The position numbers were made by a program, and so were the translations under genes. A model generated the notes under the pieces. It saw only the letters and a program-made list of their open reading frames with translations. It was not told where the DNA came from and did no database searches. A stretch of 64,000 bases of DNA from Plotosus lineatus. Its lineage: Eukaryota > Chordata > Actinopteri > Siluriformes > Plotosidae. The DNA is taken from positions 11,005,001 through 11,069,000 of the forward strand of contig CM045733.1 of NCBI GenBank assembly GCA_024760905.1. Reading direction: 5' to 3'. Positions 54,700 to 61,974 of this stretch are shown here, in pieces (position 1 is the stretch's first letter; every line of letters begins with the position of its first letter).

Positions 54700-56599
54700 T
54701 CTTAAATGTTCTTTATCGAAACTTTATCTCACTCTACTTGTAAGGAACAACTGTGCACACAATTTCTTCTGGGATCAATAAAGTATCCTGATTCTGATGT
54801 TGATATCTACACATCTTCATCTCTGTCACTTTCAGCTCCACCCCCTGGATTTTTTTGCCCGTGCGCCACTTTCCAAACTGTCCAGCATCTGTAACTCTTG
54901 TAGATACCCTTACACCACACCTCACTCCAGCTAACGTTCTCCACCTGTTCCACCCTACCTGTGTTCTCGCTTCATTACGCTGGAAAGTTGACCTTCACCT
55001 GCCGTCATCACTGCTACTCCTCTCAGTTGGACTCCTCCACCCCCCCACCCCCCACCATTCATGCACATGGACTCCGTTTTACTCCTGCTGACTTTCGTCC
55101 CTTATACATGCTACAGAAACGTGCGTGTTATAAACGTATACAAAAAAAAAAATAACTCGCCGAAATAGAAAATAAAAGTTCACTTTGTGAAAATTATTTG
55201 ATGTGACGCTCAGAGCATCAATCTGCTGTCTGCGCTTGAAGTGATTCAGGCGGAGCTTCACTGCCTTTCTGTGCGTATCACATACAACGCAAATGCTAAC
55301 GAAATCACCTGACCGCTTAAAATAAACTTTAAACTGAAGTATTATAGCTCAGGAAGCTGGGTTTCTCTTAAACATGACTGAACCACTCAGGGGGTTCAAA
55401 CTTTCTGTGGCACATTGGCGTAGCGGTTAGAACCTTCACCTCACAGCAAGAAGGTTCTTGGTTCGAGACCCAGGTTCGTTTCTGTTTTGGGTTTGCACAT
55501 TCTCCCCATGCATGAGTAGGTTTCCTCCTGGATATTCTGGTTTCCTCTCACACATCAGGCTAACTGGTTGTTCCAAAAATTGCCCCTAGATGTCAGTGTC
55601 TTTGATTGTGTTCGGCTGTGTTTGGCCCTGCAGTGGTCGGGCGAACTACAGGGATCCCTCACTTTCCAAGGTTAATTGGGGTCGAGACCCCCCCACACTA
55701 CTGAATTCTGCAAAGATCACCCCCCCCCCCCCGACTGACATATGTACATGTATATGTGTATATAATATCAATAAATACATATTCAATGTTATAAATGCTG
55801 ATAATAATTAAACAGTCAAAAAATAATGCACAAGATGTAAATAGAAATGTAAGTAGTTTTGATGGGAGGTTTTGGGTTGTTTTTTGTTTGTTTAGGGGTT
55901 TTTTTTTTTTTTTTTTTGCAAAATTGGCCTTGTTTTTACTTTAATTTTTTCCCCCTTTTCTTCCTTATTTTATTAATTCGATGAATATTTAAAAAAAACA
56001 ACCGCGATGCACTGAATCAGCCGAGATTGAAGCGTATTAGTAGTAGCAAGGGATCCAATATGGCATGTAAATATAAGTCACGTGATCATGTGACGTCACG
56101 CGCAACCCCTATACTGTACAGTACATACAATGAGATACGCTCCGCCCCCACCGCGACTGCGATTGAATGAAGCGGTTCATCAGACGAATGGGTGGGGTTA
56201 AACTTATGGTAACGCCCGAACACCGGCTGTGTCTTAAACCACTTTCCACTGTAGACATAGTACACTAGGTTGATTATATTCACTTCTGTGGGAAGTAGGG
56301 TGCAGGCTGGATTTAGCATTCAGCAGCTTGACTTCTATCCAAAGTAACGAACCAAACAACTTCTGAAGCGATTCAGGACATGAAGATTAGCGTTTGCTCT
56401 TAGAACCAACTGTTGTTCGTCACTATTCCGGTCTCATACCTGTGTTATAAACATGTAGCTCCTCCGATATTCCTTCATTTCCACCTCCGAACACCACTAT
56501 CAGCTCGCGTATGGCCACTGCTCGGTGTCCGTGCCGTGCTCGCGGAACGGGGCCGGTAAACGCCTGCACGCGCTTCCATAAAGCAGCCTCGGTCAACAT
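37214..56599 (-). CDS. hcfc2: Host cell factor C2, complete, 17 coding exons
   Basis: Joined exons on the minus strand total 2295 bases, about 764 residues (human 792). HCF-2 is a transcription cofactor related to HCF-1, with an N-terminal Kelch propeller that binds partner proteins and C-terminal fibronectin III repeats. Exons 1-7 (residues 1-365) encode the Kelch part, with [51 protein letters not shown] and [17 protein letters not shown]. Exon 8 starts the first FnIII domain. Exons 9-12 are a poorly conserved linker shorter than in human. Exons 13-15 encode the last two FnIII domains, ending [14 protein letters not shown]. All junctions have GT/AG and consistent phase. There is no HCF-1-type proteolytic repeat, which separates it from hcfc1. 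It converges on nfyb, as in human. Confidence 0.95.
37367..37439 (-). CDS. hcfc2: hcfc2 exon 16
   Basis: [20 protein letters not shown] then DDVI. This C-terminal tail is longer than and unlike that of human. Donor ATTAG|GTAAGA; without splicing the frame stops at once (AGG TAA, stop at 37363). Confidence 0.7.
37500..37527. repeat. (CA)n microsatellite abutting an hcfc2 splice donor
   Basis: Read on the minus strand it is (GT)n beginning with the exon 15 donor itself. Confidence 0.95.
37528..37819 (-). CDS. hcfc2: hcfc2 exon 15 (last FnIII domain)
   Basis: 97 codons, [18 protein letters not shown] to PATQIRWLQ, phase 1 at its end. Very similar to the human C-terminal FnIII. Donor CCAAG|GTGTGTGT. 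Confidence 0.95.
37969..38154 (-). CDS. hcfc2: hcfc2 exon 14
   Basis: 62 codons, including [20 protein letters not shown] and [20 protein letters not shown], an FnIII core and linker. Phase 0 at both ends. Confidence 0.95.
38254..38379 (-). CDS. hcfc2: hcfc2 exon 13
   Basis: 42 codons with [20 protein letters not shown], aligning with the human WCDVGIFKNN region that opens the middle FnIII. Phase 0 at both ends. Confidence 0.93.
38691..38722 (-). CDS. hcfc2: hcfc2 exon 12 (micro-exon, 32 bases)
   Basis: Encodes [10 protein letters not shown] with a split first codon. Acceptor ATTCACAG, donor GACAG|GTAAAG, phases fitting both neighbours. The linker is not conserved, so support is splice signals and phase only. 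Confidence 0.65.
38767..39015. mobile_element. Foldback element: 109-bp arms, 31-bp loop
   Basis: Left arm 38767-38875 begins GATATGTGAGGCGCTCCACC. The right arm 38907-39015 is its reverse complement with few mismatches. The arms include 'gtatggtgcttgtgagacaa'. It lies in hcfc2 intron 11. A partial relative is at 35256. Confidence 0.88.
39413..39496 (-). CDS. hcfc2: hcfc2 exon 11
   Basis: 28 codons, [20 protein letters not shown] region. Acceptor CTCTGACAG, donor GCAAG|GTTAGA. Linker region, supported by phase. Confidence 0.7.
39567..39785. mobile_element. TA-flanked MITE (GATCCCTCAC family), truncated
   Basis: Starts CAGGGATCCCTCACTTTCCA after TA at 39565; the other end is not found. Confidence 0.6.
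39875..41300 (+). mobile_element. Older Tigger element, interrupted and truncated
   Basis: Starts after TA at 39873 with CAGACACCCCCTGCTTTACG. It is interrupted at 39928-40724 by the younger Tigger derivative. A frame at 41085-41288 begins [20 protein letters not shown] and is the Tigger transposase N terminus, breaking down within the helix-turn-helix. The same leader is partly duplicated at 40964. The right end is not identified. Confidence 0.7.
39928..40724 (-). mobile_element. Tigger/pogo deletion derivative, copy 2
   Basis: 797 bp, TA-flanked. Nearly identical to 32686-33474; the 8-bp length difference is two GGGA units in a purine run near 40250. It keeps the same N-terminal helix-turn-helix fragment on the minus strand. 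Confidence 0.9.
41521..41703 (+). repeat. SINE-1 5' half plus shared 46-bp upstream flank
   Basis: 41521-41566 equals 36070-36115. The SINE-1 head follows from 41571 and is cut off in the body at 'caaaggcgggccat'. There is no target-site duplication. Confidence 0.75.
41704..42310. mobile_element. TA-flanked MITE (GATCCCTCAC family), left-truncated, with nested SINE
   Basis: Right end GTGAGGGATCCCTG at 42310 followed by TA; interior 'tgcataattggccttgtttt'. Interrupted by a SINE-1 at about 41851-42186. Confidence 0.65.
41851..42186 (-). repeat. SINE-1 copy, near full length, nested
   Basis: Reversed, flanked by AACTTTCCCC on both sides (about 41840 and 42187). Includes the RTE-derived tail, body and head to 'gatccagcaccctata'. 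Confidence 0.8.
42321..42370. repeat. (TA)n microsatellite beside hcfc2 exon 10
   Basis: TATG then TA repeats, starting about 20 bases past the exon 10 donor. Confidence 0.9.
42392..42509 (-). CDS. hcfc2: hcfc2 exon 10
   Basis: 39 codons plus one base, [20 protein letters not shown] region. Acceptor GTTTTTCAG, donor TCTG|GTAACA, phase 1. Linker region, weakly conserved. Confidence 0.7.
42799..42880. repeat. Palindromic MITE fragment
   Basis: 'tttatttatcccataatcag' at about 42811 and its reverse complement at about 42852-42871, with a loop of about 21 bases. Confidence 0.75.
43242..43579 (-). repeat. SINE-1b copy
   Basis: Reversed: tail 'ttctgaaccacttaatccta', body 'tccttttacatgaacctctc', head ending 'gggccaccactgcccc'. 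Confidence 0.75.
44024..44178 (+). repeat. SINE-3 copy, 5' half (split)
   Basis: Head 'gtggcatagtggttagagtg', B-box GGTTCAAATCC, then 'accagtataaatgggtacta'. Continues at 45195-45335 after the inserted transposon. Confidence 0.8.
44179..45192. mobile_element. Tigger-like DNA transposon derivative, 1014 bp
   Basis: Ends CAGTCGGCCCCCTACTTACG and GGGGGGCCGACTG, bounded by TA (44177-44178, 45193-45194), inserted in SINE-3. It carries two long (TG)n tracts (about 44494-44540 and 44819-44854). No transposase is recognised. Confidence 0.82.
45195..45335 (+). repeat. SINE-3 copy, 3' half (split)
   Basis: Continues 44024-44178: 'cctgcgatggactagcgtcc', 'tggtcgcttcacgttac', 'ctgatgagccactaggct'. Confidence 0.8.
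45413..45468 (-). CDS. hcfc2: hcfc2 exon 9
   Basis: 19 codons, [19 protein letters not shown]. Acceptor TTAAACAG, donor CTACAG|GTCAGA. Linker region. Confidence 0.7.
45568..45792 (-). CDS. hcfc2: hcfc2 exon 8 (first FnIII domain)
   Basis: 75 codons. [20 protein letters not shown] then [17 protein letters not shown] aligns with human EKPPAPSQVQLIKATTNSFH and its FnIII strand. Donor ACACAG|GTATGT. Confidence 0.9.
46061..46653. mobile_element. hAT (ZBED-type) non-autonomous element
   Basis: 593 bp between AGTTATAC and AGTTATAG. Ends CAGTGTTTCTCAAATAGTGG and the reverse form GAGAAGCACCA. A second copy starts at 62424 and continues at 63585. Confidence 0.8.
46888..47124 (-). CDS. hcfc2: hcfc2 exon 7 (last Kelch blade)
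   Basis: 79 codons: [12 protein letters not shown], an acidic insert [28 protein letters not shown] and [20 protein letters not shown]. Phase 1 at its end. Confidence 0.95.
47259..47353 (-). CDS. hcfc2: hcfc2 exon 6
   Basis: [20 protein letters not shown] then [11 protein letters not shown], a Kelch blade with the GGW turn. Acceptor GTGTGTAG|GATG, donor CTCG|GTAACC. Confidence 0.94.
47512..48230. mobile_element. TA-flanked MITE (GATCCCTCAC family), complete, with nested SINE
   Basis: Ends CAGCGATCCCTCGCTACTG and GTGAGGGATCCCTG, TA on both sides. Without the SINE at 47913-48175 it is about 440 bp. Confidence 0.85.
47913..48175 (+). repeat. SINE-1 copy, 5'-truncated, nested in the MITE
   Basis: Flanked by GGTGGTCGCGGGGG at 47899-47912 and 48176-48189. 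Starts in the body at 'cagtgcggctaactgggtta'; complete RTE-derived tail. Confidence 0.9.
48290..48890. repeat. Degenerate tandem repeat with TGACCTTGA / TCAAGGTCA pairs
   Basis: Three or four loosely similar units of about 130-200 bp. TGACCTTGA at 48342, 48701 and 48872; TCAAGGTCA at 48361 and 48490; a variant near 48722. It lies in hcfc2 intron 5. Confidence 0.6.
48897..49227 (-). repeat. SINE-2 copy
   Basis: Reversed and near full length: 'cattcattttctaagatgtt', 'ttggaccgtgggaggaaacc', head 'gctaactactgcgccatcat'. Confidence 0.75.
49453..49537 (-). CDS. hcfc2: hcfc2 exon 5
   Basis: [20 protein letters not shown] then HSSNVIGNQ, aligning with human TMSWSKPETKGTVPLPRSLH. Split codons at both ends fit exons 4 and 6. 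Donor AACCA|GTAATA. Confidence 0.92.
49713..49921 (-). CDS. hcfc2: hcfc2 exon 4
   Basis: [36 protein letters not shown] and [20 protein letters not shown]: two Kelch strands with the GG turn. Acceptor TTCTGCAG, donor ATTG|GTAAGC. Confidence 0.95.
50401..50735 (+). repeat. SINE-2 copy with internal (TG)n
   Basis: Forward, decayed head at 50401; (TG)n at about 50562-50612; tail 'ttggcctttcaatggactgg'. Confidence 0.65.
50857..51213. mobile_element. TA-flanked MITE (GATCCCTCAC family)
   Basis: 357 bp. CCGAGATCCCTCACTTTTCG at the left, CAGTGAGGGATCGCTG at the right, TA on each side. Confidence 0.8.
51240..51585 (-). repeat. SINE-2 copy
   Basis: Reversed: 'gagctggttaatcctatttc', 'ctttggaccgagggagtaaa', head 'gtggatgtgctaaccactaa'. 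Confidence 0.65.
51590..52195. other. hcfc2 intron 3, mostly unrecognised
   Basis: Unique-looking sequence. A 55-bp SINE-3 remnant ('gctcatcaggccggtgttta') lies near 52132. Confidence 0.45.
52199..52359 (-). CDS. hcfc2: hcfc2 exon 3
   Basis: [40 protein letters not shown] and [14 protein letters not shown], a Kelch blade with the human-like LANESED loop. Confidence 0.96.
52455..52603 (-). CDS. hcfc2: hcfc2 exon 2
   Basis: [40 protein letters not shown] and [10 protein letters not shown]. Acceptor GTTTAG, donor CTGCAG|GTTACA (weak). Confidence 0.96.
52868..53022 (-). repeat. SINE-1b fragment
   Basis: Reversed 3' part: 'cagcttaatcctaattaggg' to 'cagctactcttgacaaaaat'. Confidence 0.65.
53077..54028 (-). 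repeat. SINE-1 copy split by a hAT fragment
   Basis: Flanked by GTTGACGGGTTTCCCAA before 53077 and from about 54029. The tail half is 53077-53186 and the head half 53860-54028; the piece between is foreign. Confidence 0.8.
53190..53859 (-). mobile_element. hAT transposon fragment inside a SINE-1
   Basis: The right end, reversed, reads CAAGGGTCGGGAACCTATGG, then 'ctcgtgagccagctgtggct', typical of fish hAT termini. The left end and any transposase are not recognised. Confidence 0.55.
54658..54696. repeat. (TG)n microsatellite
   Basis: About 19 TG units in hcfc2 intron 1. Confidence 0.95.
54790..55110 (-). pseudogene. Decayed RTE reverse-transcriptase fragment
   Basis: Minus-strand frames hold [26 protein letters not shown] and ELKVTEMKM. 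These correspond to LSKTEYMCMN, QAGWNGWRKVSGVMC and ELEVAEMKM of the RTE at 4741-6225, in the same order but across frames. Confidence 0.7.
55410..55648 (+). repeat. SINE-2 copy, 3'-truncated by a MITE
   Basis: Head 'cattggcgtagcggttagaa' with B-box GGTTCGAGACC; ends at the MITE starting at 55649. Confidence 0.7.
55649..56058. mobile_element. TA-flanked MITE (GATCCCTCAC family)
   Basis: Left end CAGGGATCCCTCACTTTCCA after TA; degenerate right end 'agcaagggatcc' near 56055. Confidence 0.7.
56440..56599 (-). CDS. hcfc2: hcfc2 exon 1
   Basis: [40 protein letters not shown] and [13 protein letters not shown], the first Kelch blade. The start ATG at 56599 has A at -3. Donor ACACAG|GTATGA. Confidence 0.95.
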
Positions 56600-57140
56600 T
56601 TTTTAAAATGTTCAATAAACAATTTTTAAACCCAGTGCACCACTCAGATGTTGAATGCTGCACCAACGACCCGAGTTTTGTTCCGCCGTTATCAAAGGGG
56701 CGCGTTTCAAATCAACTACTACTCACCTACTTTCCCCTTTTCACTTCCGCACTAATCCTATTTCTTCTTCTTTGTGTTCATTGCGGATTACAAGTCCAGC
56801 TGCAACTGTGTACTCGCGCCCTCTATAGTTCTGGAGTATGTAACTCATAGCTTAGCTCTGTGAGGTTCAAACAACCATTCATTTTCGGAACAGCTTGACA
56901 CATGTACATTCAGCATGGATAAAACTCTAAGCAACTCTGTTGAACAGCAGCTTTGCAGTTACAAAAATGTTTAGAAAATACAAACAGATGTGCCTTCTGG
57001 TAGTTTTTATGTAGTTTGAGTCGTTTTCCGAGTTTTTGAGCATGTTTTTTTGTAAAAAAAAAAAAAAGATATGACATCACTTTTCATGAGAAACTCAGAA
57101 TTCTTTATCCAGCCTAAACAACGTAGGTCAATGCATTCAT
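56600..57140 (-). promoter_or_regulatory. hcfc2: hcfc2 upstream region
   Basis: Contains the presumed 5' UTR and promoter. Some CpG just upstream (about 56660-56830); no TATA box recognised. Confidence 0.4.
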
Positions 57141-57145
57141 TGTTT

Positions 57146-57242
57146 TTCTTTTTCTTCTTCTTTTCCTTTTGGCTTTCTCCGTTTTCTCAGGAGTCGCCAC
57201 AGCGAATCCTCACATGTTAGATTTGGCGTAGGTTTTTACGTT
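57146..57242 (-). repeat. SINE-1 tail fragment
   Basis: Reversed: 'caggagtcgccacagcgaat' and 'ttggcgtaggtttttacgtt'. Confidence 0.75.
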
Positions 57243-58530
57243 ACATTTTTTAGAAACGTCCAAGTCTCCGTACATAAATCACATGACACTCAAACATCTA
57301 AAGCTCTGCTCTCCTAGTAAACATCCACCTGTGAGTCACATGATCGATTGGAATATCCGCGATCGCCAAACCAAAACATGCATGATGGAACTCGTGTGTG
57401 ACAGAAGTTTGATGTCATAAGGCATGATACAACACATACACTATAATAAAAGATCTCGACCTGGACTGGTCCTGACATGTACAAATTTTCAACATGCACA
57501 AAACACGACAAGGAAGTTCGACGGCACATCAACAAGTGAGTTTCAATCCAGACGTGTGCACACAACTAGTTCCGGTGGCAAAGATAAACACTCAGTCAGT
57601 CCGATTACTGCAAAATAATACACGCCGTCCTGTGCAAGACCTTTGAGGACGTTTGGCGGCCATCCTGCAGAGAACACTATTTTCAATGCGTTCTTATGCA
57701 TTGTTTGTTTCTCATTTGTCAAATACGTTCCTCGTCACATGAGGTCCGTTCCAAATAGTTTGTGCATGGACAACACTAGAACTGACTCCACATAGTAAAG
57801 GTGTCTGCTGGCTGTACGGTTTTTGAGTGCTGGACATGCATTTTGCTGCTTTGACTTTATTGTGCAGCGTTTGGTGATGGCAGATGTGAAGCTTGTGAGT
57901 TTGGTTAGAAACGAAGGCCTCATAGAGCTTTTACACAGCTCAACACGCTTGAGTCAACTGAAATTTCAGCATTCAAGGCTAATAATAATCATGAGTAGAA
58001 AAGTTTGCACATATAATCTGTACAAACACGAAATATTCTAGTACAGTACAGTATAGACCTGATGCAGGCCTCATACCGTGCAAACTACTCTACCTACTAA
58101 AGGTATAGTTATAATGAAATGTCTCCCCCTGGTGGGCACTAGATGAACATTTTGCACTCTTCCGTTTAAAGCATGGAATTGGGTGGTGTTTTTTTTTTTT
58201 TTTTTTTTAGAATTTTGGATGTTTTTGTACAACATGAGCCCATGAACAGATCACATTCAAAATTTAATGGGTTCCTTCCACGAACAGGCCCCACTACTCC
58301 ACCCAATTTGATGAAAATCAGATCTGTAACCTTTGTTTAATCCTGCTCACAGAAAACAAAATTCATTAATAAATATTTGTTAAAAACATTTAATAAATTC
58401 CTGGTTCTGGATCTTGAACTCACAGCCCATGCTCACAGCCCATCCCTTCACCAAGATGGTTTGTCCACTGGACAACACTGACAACTTCATGATCGATGCA
58501 GTATAACTACCATGCACTGGGGCAACCATA
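57243..58530. other. No recognised feature
   Basis: Intergenic sequence; open frames up to about 80 codons without recognisable similarity; poly-T near 58190. Confidence 0.45.
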
Positions 58531-58805
58531 CAGTGGGGCCGGTGGTGGTGTAGTGGTTAGAGTGCTGGGCTCGTGATCAGGAGGTTGTGTGTTCAAATCC
58601 CAGTGAAACCCTCACTGTGCTAAGACCTTGCCTCTGTTCACCCAGCAGTATAAATGGGTATCAGTAAAAATATCCTGGGACGGTAACCTGTGATGGACTA
58701 GCTAGCGTACGTCCCATCCACGAGTTGTTCTCCTGGTCGCTTCACGCTACTGAAACCGGGGATAAGCACCGGCCTGATGAGCCACGATGGCTCGGGTGTA
58801 AAAAG
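58531..58805 (+). repeat. SINE-3 copy
   Basis: Forward: 'ggtggtgtagtggttagagt', B-box GTTCAAATCCC, 'ctgatgagccacgatggctc'. Confidence 0.8.
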
Positions 58806-58811
58806 CCACTG

Positions 58812-59045
58812 GTGCAGCCGTAGCCGAATGCTTAGAGGAGCTGCTTCGGGACTGAAAGGTTGCTGGTTCGATTCCCAAACCAGGAGTAAAAATGTGTGGT
58901 GGTGAAGGAGGAAGCTGTACTCCACATTCATGCCCTTGAAGTGCCCTTGAGCAAGGCACCTAACCCCTCCCTACTGCTCTCTGGGCACTGCAATGTGTGT
59001 GCTCACTGTTGAAGCGCGGTGCACGCGCTGAACCCCCAGAAACCC
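58812..59045 (+). repeat. SINE-4 copy
   Basis: Forward: 'cagccgtagccgaatgctta', B-box GGTTCGATTCC, 'gcccttgagcaaggcaccta'. Confidence 0.75.
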
Positions 59046-59285
59046 CCCAGAAACAGTGATGTACATCCTACCGGCGGGGATATCCGTCTATCTGTCCAAC
59101 AAGGTGTGGCCGCTCCATAAGCAGAGCTCTAGACAGAACCAGCTGCAGTTCTGGAGATTTTGATGTCACACTTGCTTCTGTATTTACATGAACTCCCCAA
59201 CTGCCTTCATTATATTTTGGTCTCTTATGTATACCTTCATTACTGAAATGCAAAATAGTTTCTATACCATTGAATTTTACCAACC

Positions 59286-59480
59286 GGGGATTTAGCTCAG
59301 TTGGTACAGCGTCCGCTTTATTCTCCGGAAGGTTGGAGTTCGAATCCAGCCGCGTCATACCATAAGACGTTAAAATTTGGGAGTTGTTGCTTCCTGCTTG
59401 GCGCTCAGCATCAAAAAGATCGAACAACGCAATATTCTCATGCGCATTGAACATACGCGTGTAAGAATAACGCGCTATAC
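59286..59480 (+). repeat. tRNA-derived SINE of an unrelated type
   Basis: Head 'ggggatttagctcagttggt' with an intact A-box, and B-box AGTTCGAATCC at 59337. The acceptor strand does not pair with CCGCGTC, so it is not a tRNA gene. The downstream 'gttgcttcctgcttggcgct' is shared with no other repeat in the window. Confidence 0.6.
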
Positions 59481-59924
59481 AATCATCCATAATAATGATA
59501 ATTTTATGCTCGAAAACAAATGCTGTATTTGGAAATGTAAAAGTTTTTGTACTGACGTGTTAAATGTACGAATCATAAAAAAAAAGCCGATAACGAATGT
59601 CGCCTAAAAGATCGGGACTTGCACGATGCTCTATAACCTGTTTTTCTTGTGTAATCAAAGCAGAAGTAACTTGATGATACACTTTATTGTGGGCTGCCCA
59701 ATGTAACGCAGGCCCACGTAGCAGTGCTACACCATCAGCGGGACTCGGTGCTTGTCCTTGTCTTTCTGTCTTGCCCCTCTTTTTGTCTCATTACCCTCCT
59801 CCATTTCCGACTGATTAACCTACACTCTGTGACACTACACACCCTGTGATGCTACGCATTCTGTGACAGCATCTCTCCCTGGACACACTGTCACAAAGAG
59901 GACCGACCAGCCTGGGACATCCCA

Positions 59925-60668
59925 CCTCGCCGCGCTTTACCCTGGGATATCCCACCTCCACAGCTTTACCCTGAGACATCCCACCTCATTAGCTTTACCC
60001 TGGGACATCCCACTTCAACTGCTTTACCCTGGGACATCCCACTTCCACAGTTTTACCCTGGGACATCCCACCTCCACAGCTTTACCCTGAGACATCCCAC
60101 CTCATTAGCTTTACCCTGGGACATCCCACTTCAACTGCTTTACCCTGGGACATCTCATCTCCACAGCTTTACCCTGGGACATCCCACTTCCACAGCTTTA
60201 CCCTGGGACATCCCACTTCCACAGCTTTACCTTGGGACATCCCATCTCCGCAGTGCTTTACCCTGGGATATCCCACTTCCTCAGCTTTATCTTGGGACAT
60301 CCCACTTCCACAGCTTTACCCTGGGACATCCCACCTTCACAACTTTACCCTGGGACATCCCATCTGCACAGCTTTACCCTGGGAGACCCCACTTCCACAG
60401 CTTTACCCTGGGACATCCCACCTCAACAGCTTTACCCTGGTACATCCCACTTCCACAGCTTTACCCTGGGACATCCCATCTCCACCGCACTTTACCTTGG
60501 GATATCCCACTTCCTCAGCTTTACCTTGGGACATTCCACCTGCACAGTTTTACCCTGGGACATCCACCTCCACAGTTTTACCCTGGGACACCCCACCTCC
60601 ACAGTTTTACCCTGGGACACCCGCCTCCACAGCTTTACCCTGGGACACCCGCCTCCACAGCTTTACCG
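59925..60668. repeat. 29-bp minisatellite
   Basis: About 25 units with landmarks CTTTACCCTGGGACATCCCA and CTTCCACAG. Open frames of 75-160 codons through it are repeat artefacts. Confidence 0.93.
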
Positions 60669-61184
60669 TTGTAAAAAAACCAATGGATTGGTTGGTCAGA
60701 GCAAAACTAGATGAATAGTCTGTAATACAATGCAATGCAATACATTTAAGTTCAAATGTTTACAACCACAATGGCTGACAGAGGAGGAGAAACTGACTTG
60801 GTGTTGACATTTAAAAAAATATATTTTCAAGGTGGACTTTTCCAAAAAAGCTAGACATCATAAGGAAAGGTTGTGGAACTGGATGTAAGATTTACTCTTT
60901 TTTACTTTTGGCTGAATGCCAATTTACCCAGGAACGTCCACCAGTAAACGCCAGTGAAAGTGATGTAATGCTCACAATTACTGGCAGAAATGCATGGCAT
61001 GACATTCTGTTTTGCAATGCCACGCCTTGTTATAGTATGTTTTGTATAATATTGAGGGTTTGCGAGGTGATAGTGGTGGTACTGTATTAAGAGATGTATT
61101 AAGTCTGTTAAGTCCTACTGAAGGCCTAGGCTCCAGACGTACTGCCCCCTACTGTCGTATGTATTCATTGTGAAAAAATTGGCT
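60669..61184. other. No recognised feature
   Basis: Unique-looking sequence upstream of the dynein exons; no N-terminal exon could be identified. Confidence 0.45.
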
Positions 61185-61365
61185 GTTGAACGGTGGTGGC
61201 TCAGTGGTCATGGCTCGAGATTACTGACCTAAAGTTCAGGAGTTCAAGACCTAATCCACTAAGGTGCCAGTGTTGGGCCCTTGAGCATGGCCCCTAACCC
61301 CCGGTTGTAAAAACTGATAAATGTAAGTCCCTCTGGTTAATGGAGTCTGCCAAATGTAAATTGTA
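61185..61365 (+). repeat. SINE of the fish 'CTCTGG...CTGCCAAATG' type
   Basis: Head 'cggtggtggctcagtggtca', middle 'gggcccttgagcatggcccc', tail 'taagtccctctggttaatgg' and 'tctgccaaatgtaaa', a tail found in many fish SINEs. Confidence 0.65.
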
Positions 61366-61555
61366 AATATAATAGTTGCAGCCGCACTTGTTGATTTCAT
61401 AATATGATGTTCCAATTGAGCACCTTGAGCCTCAATATCTGTTTTAAATTTGAATGTTTTCACATTTTACAAGAATTGTCTCTAAAACAAGAAGAAAGTC
61501 AACAATAACAGAAATGAAAATTCTGTGTTATTTAGTTTTTAATTATGTCTTTAAG

Positions 61556-61690
61556 GAAATGATGAAAGAAGCACGCAAGGCAAAGCGAGCGCAGCTGGAT
61601 GCGAGACACAACTACATACTGAGTATTGTGGATTCCTGCACCGGTTTGGGAAAAACTGACGTGGAGGACGCCATTTTGGATGGGGACCAA
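61556..61690 (+). CDS. Axonemal dynein heavy chain (DNAH5/DNAH8 type), N-terminal exon
   Basis: 45 codons: EARKAKRAQLDARHNYILSI then VDSCTGLGKTDVEDAILDGD. This matches the N-terminal block of DNAH5 and DNAH8, outer-arm dynein heavy chains that drive ciliary beating. Acceptor TCTTTAAG|GAA, donor CCAA|GTATGC, phase 0 at both ends. Which paralogue cannot be decided from about 70 residues. The gene continues past the right edge, so intactness is unknown. Confidence 0.8.
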
Positions 61691-61785
61691 GTATGCAAGT
61701 AACTCTGTGACACACTGTGCTTTACTGAGCTGCTTTTGGCTCTGCCAATCCTCCGTGCCTGTAACAGCTAACAATTATGTTTCAG

Positions 61786-61861
61786 ATTGACCGGATGGAA
61801 CAATTCTTCGTGGTGAATGGTCTTCCACACCTCATGTTTTTCTGTCAAGATACCGAATCAG
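61786..61861 (+). CDS. Axonemal dynein heavy chain (DNAH5/DNAH8 type), next exon
   Basis: IDRMEQFFVVNGLPHLMFFC then QDTES, directly continuing the previous exon; vertebrate DNAH5 has a clearly similar stretch. Acceptor TGTTTCAG|ATT. The donor is either TCAG|GTTGGT (61861) or GTTG|GTAAAG (61865). Confidence 0.78.
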
Positions 61862-61974
61862 GTTGGTAAAGTGTAATATCTACCAATACAGTTGATGATT
61901 TCGATAAAGTCCAACCGATCAATCAAAAATTTTCGACTGTAGATTTACTACGACGAGTTTAATGAATCTCAGGC

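Noticed and set aside
57823..58041. 72-codon frame as a possible small gene
   Set aside because: No splice context, no recognisable similarity and ordinary length for chance.
59286..59356. Functional tRNA gene
   Set aside because: A- and B-boxes are present but the acceptor stem does not pair and the D arm is imperfect, so it is a SINE head.
59068..59490. 140-codon minus-strand frame
   Set aside because: Antisense to the SINE at 59286; no recognisable protein.
60232..60714. 160-codon repetitive protein
   Set aside because: Translation of the 29-bp minisatellite; several frames are open equally.
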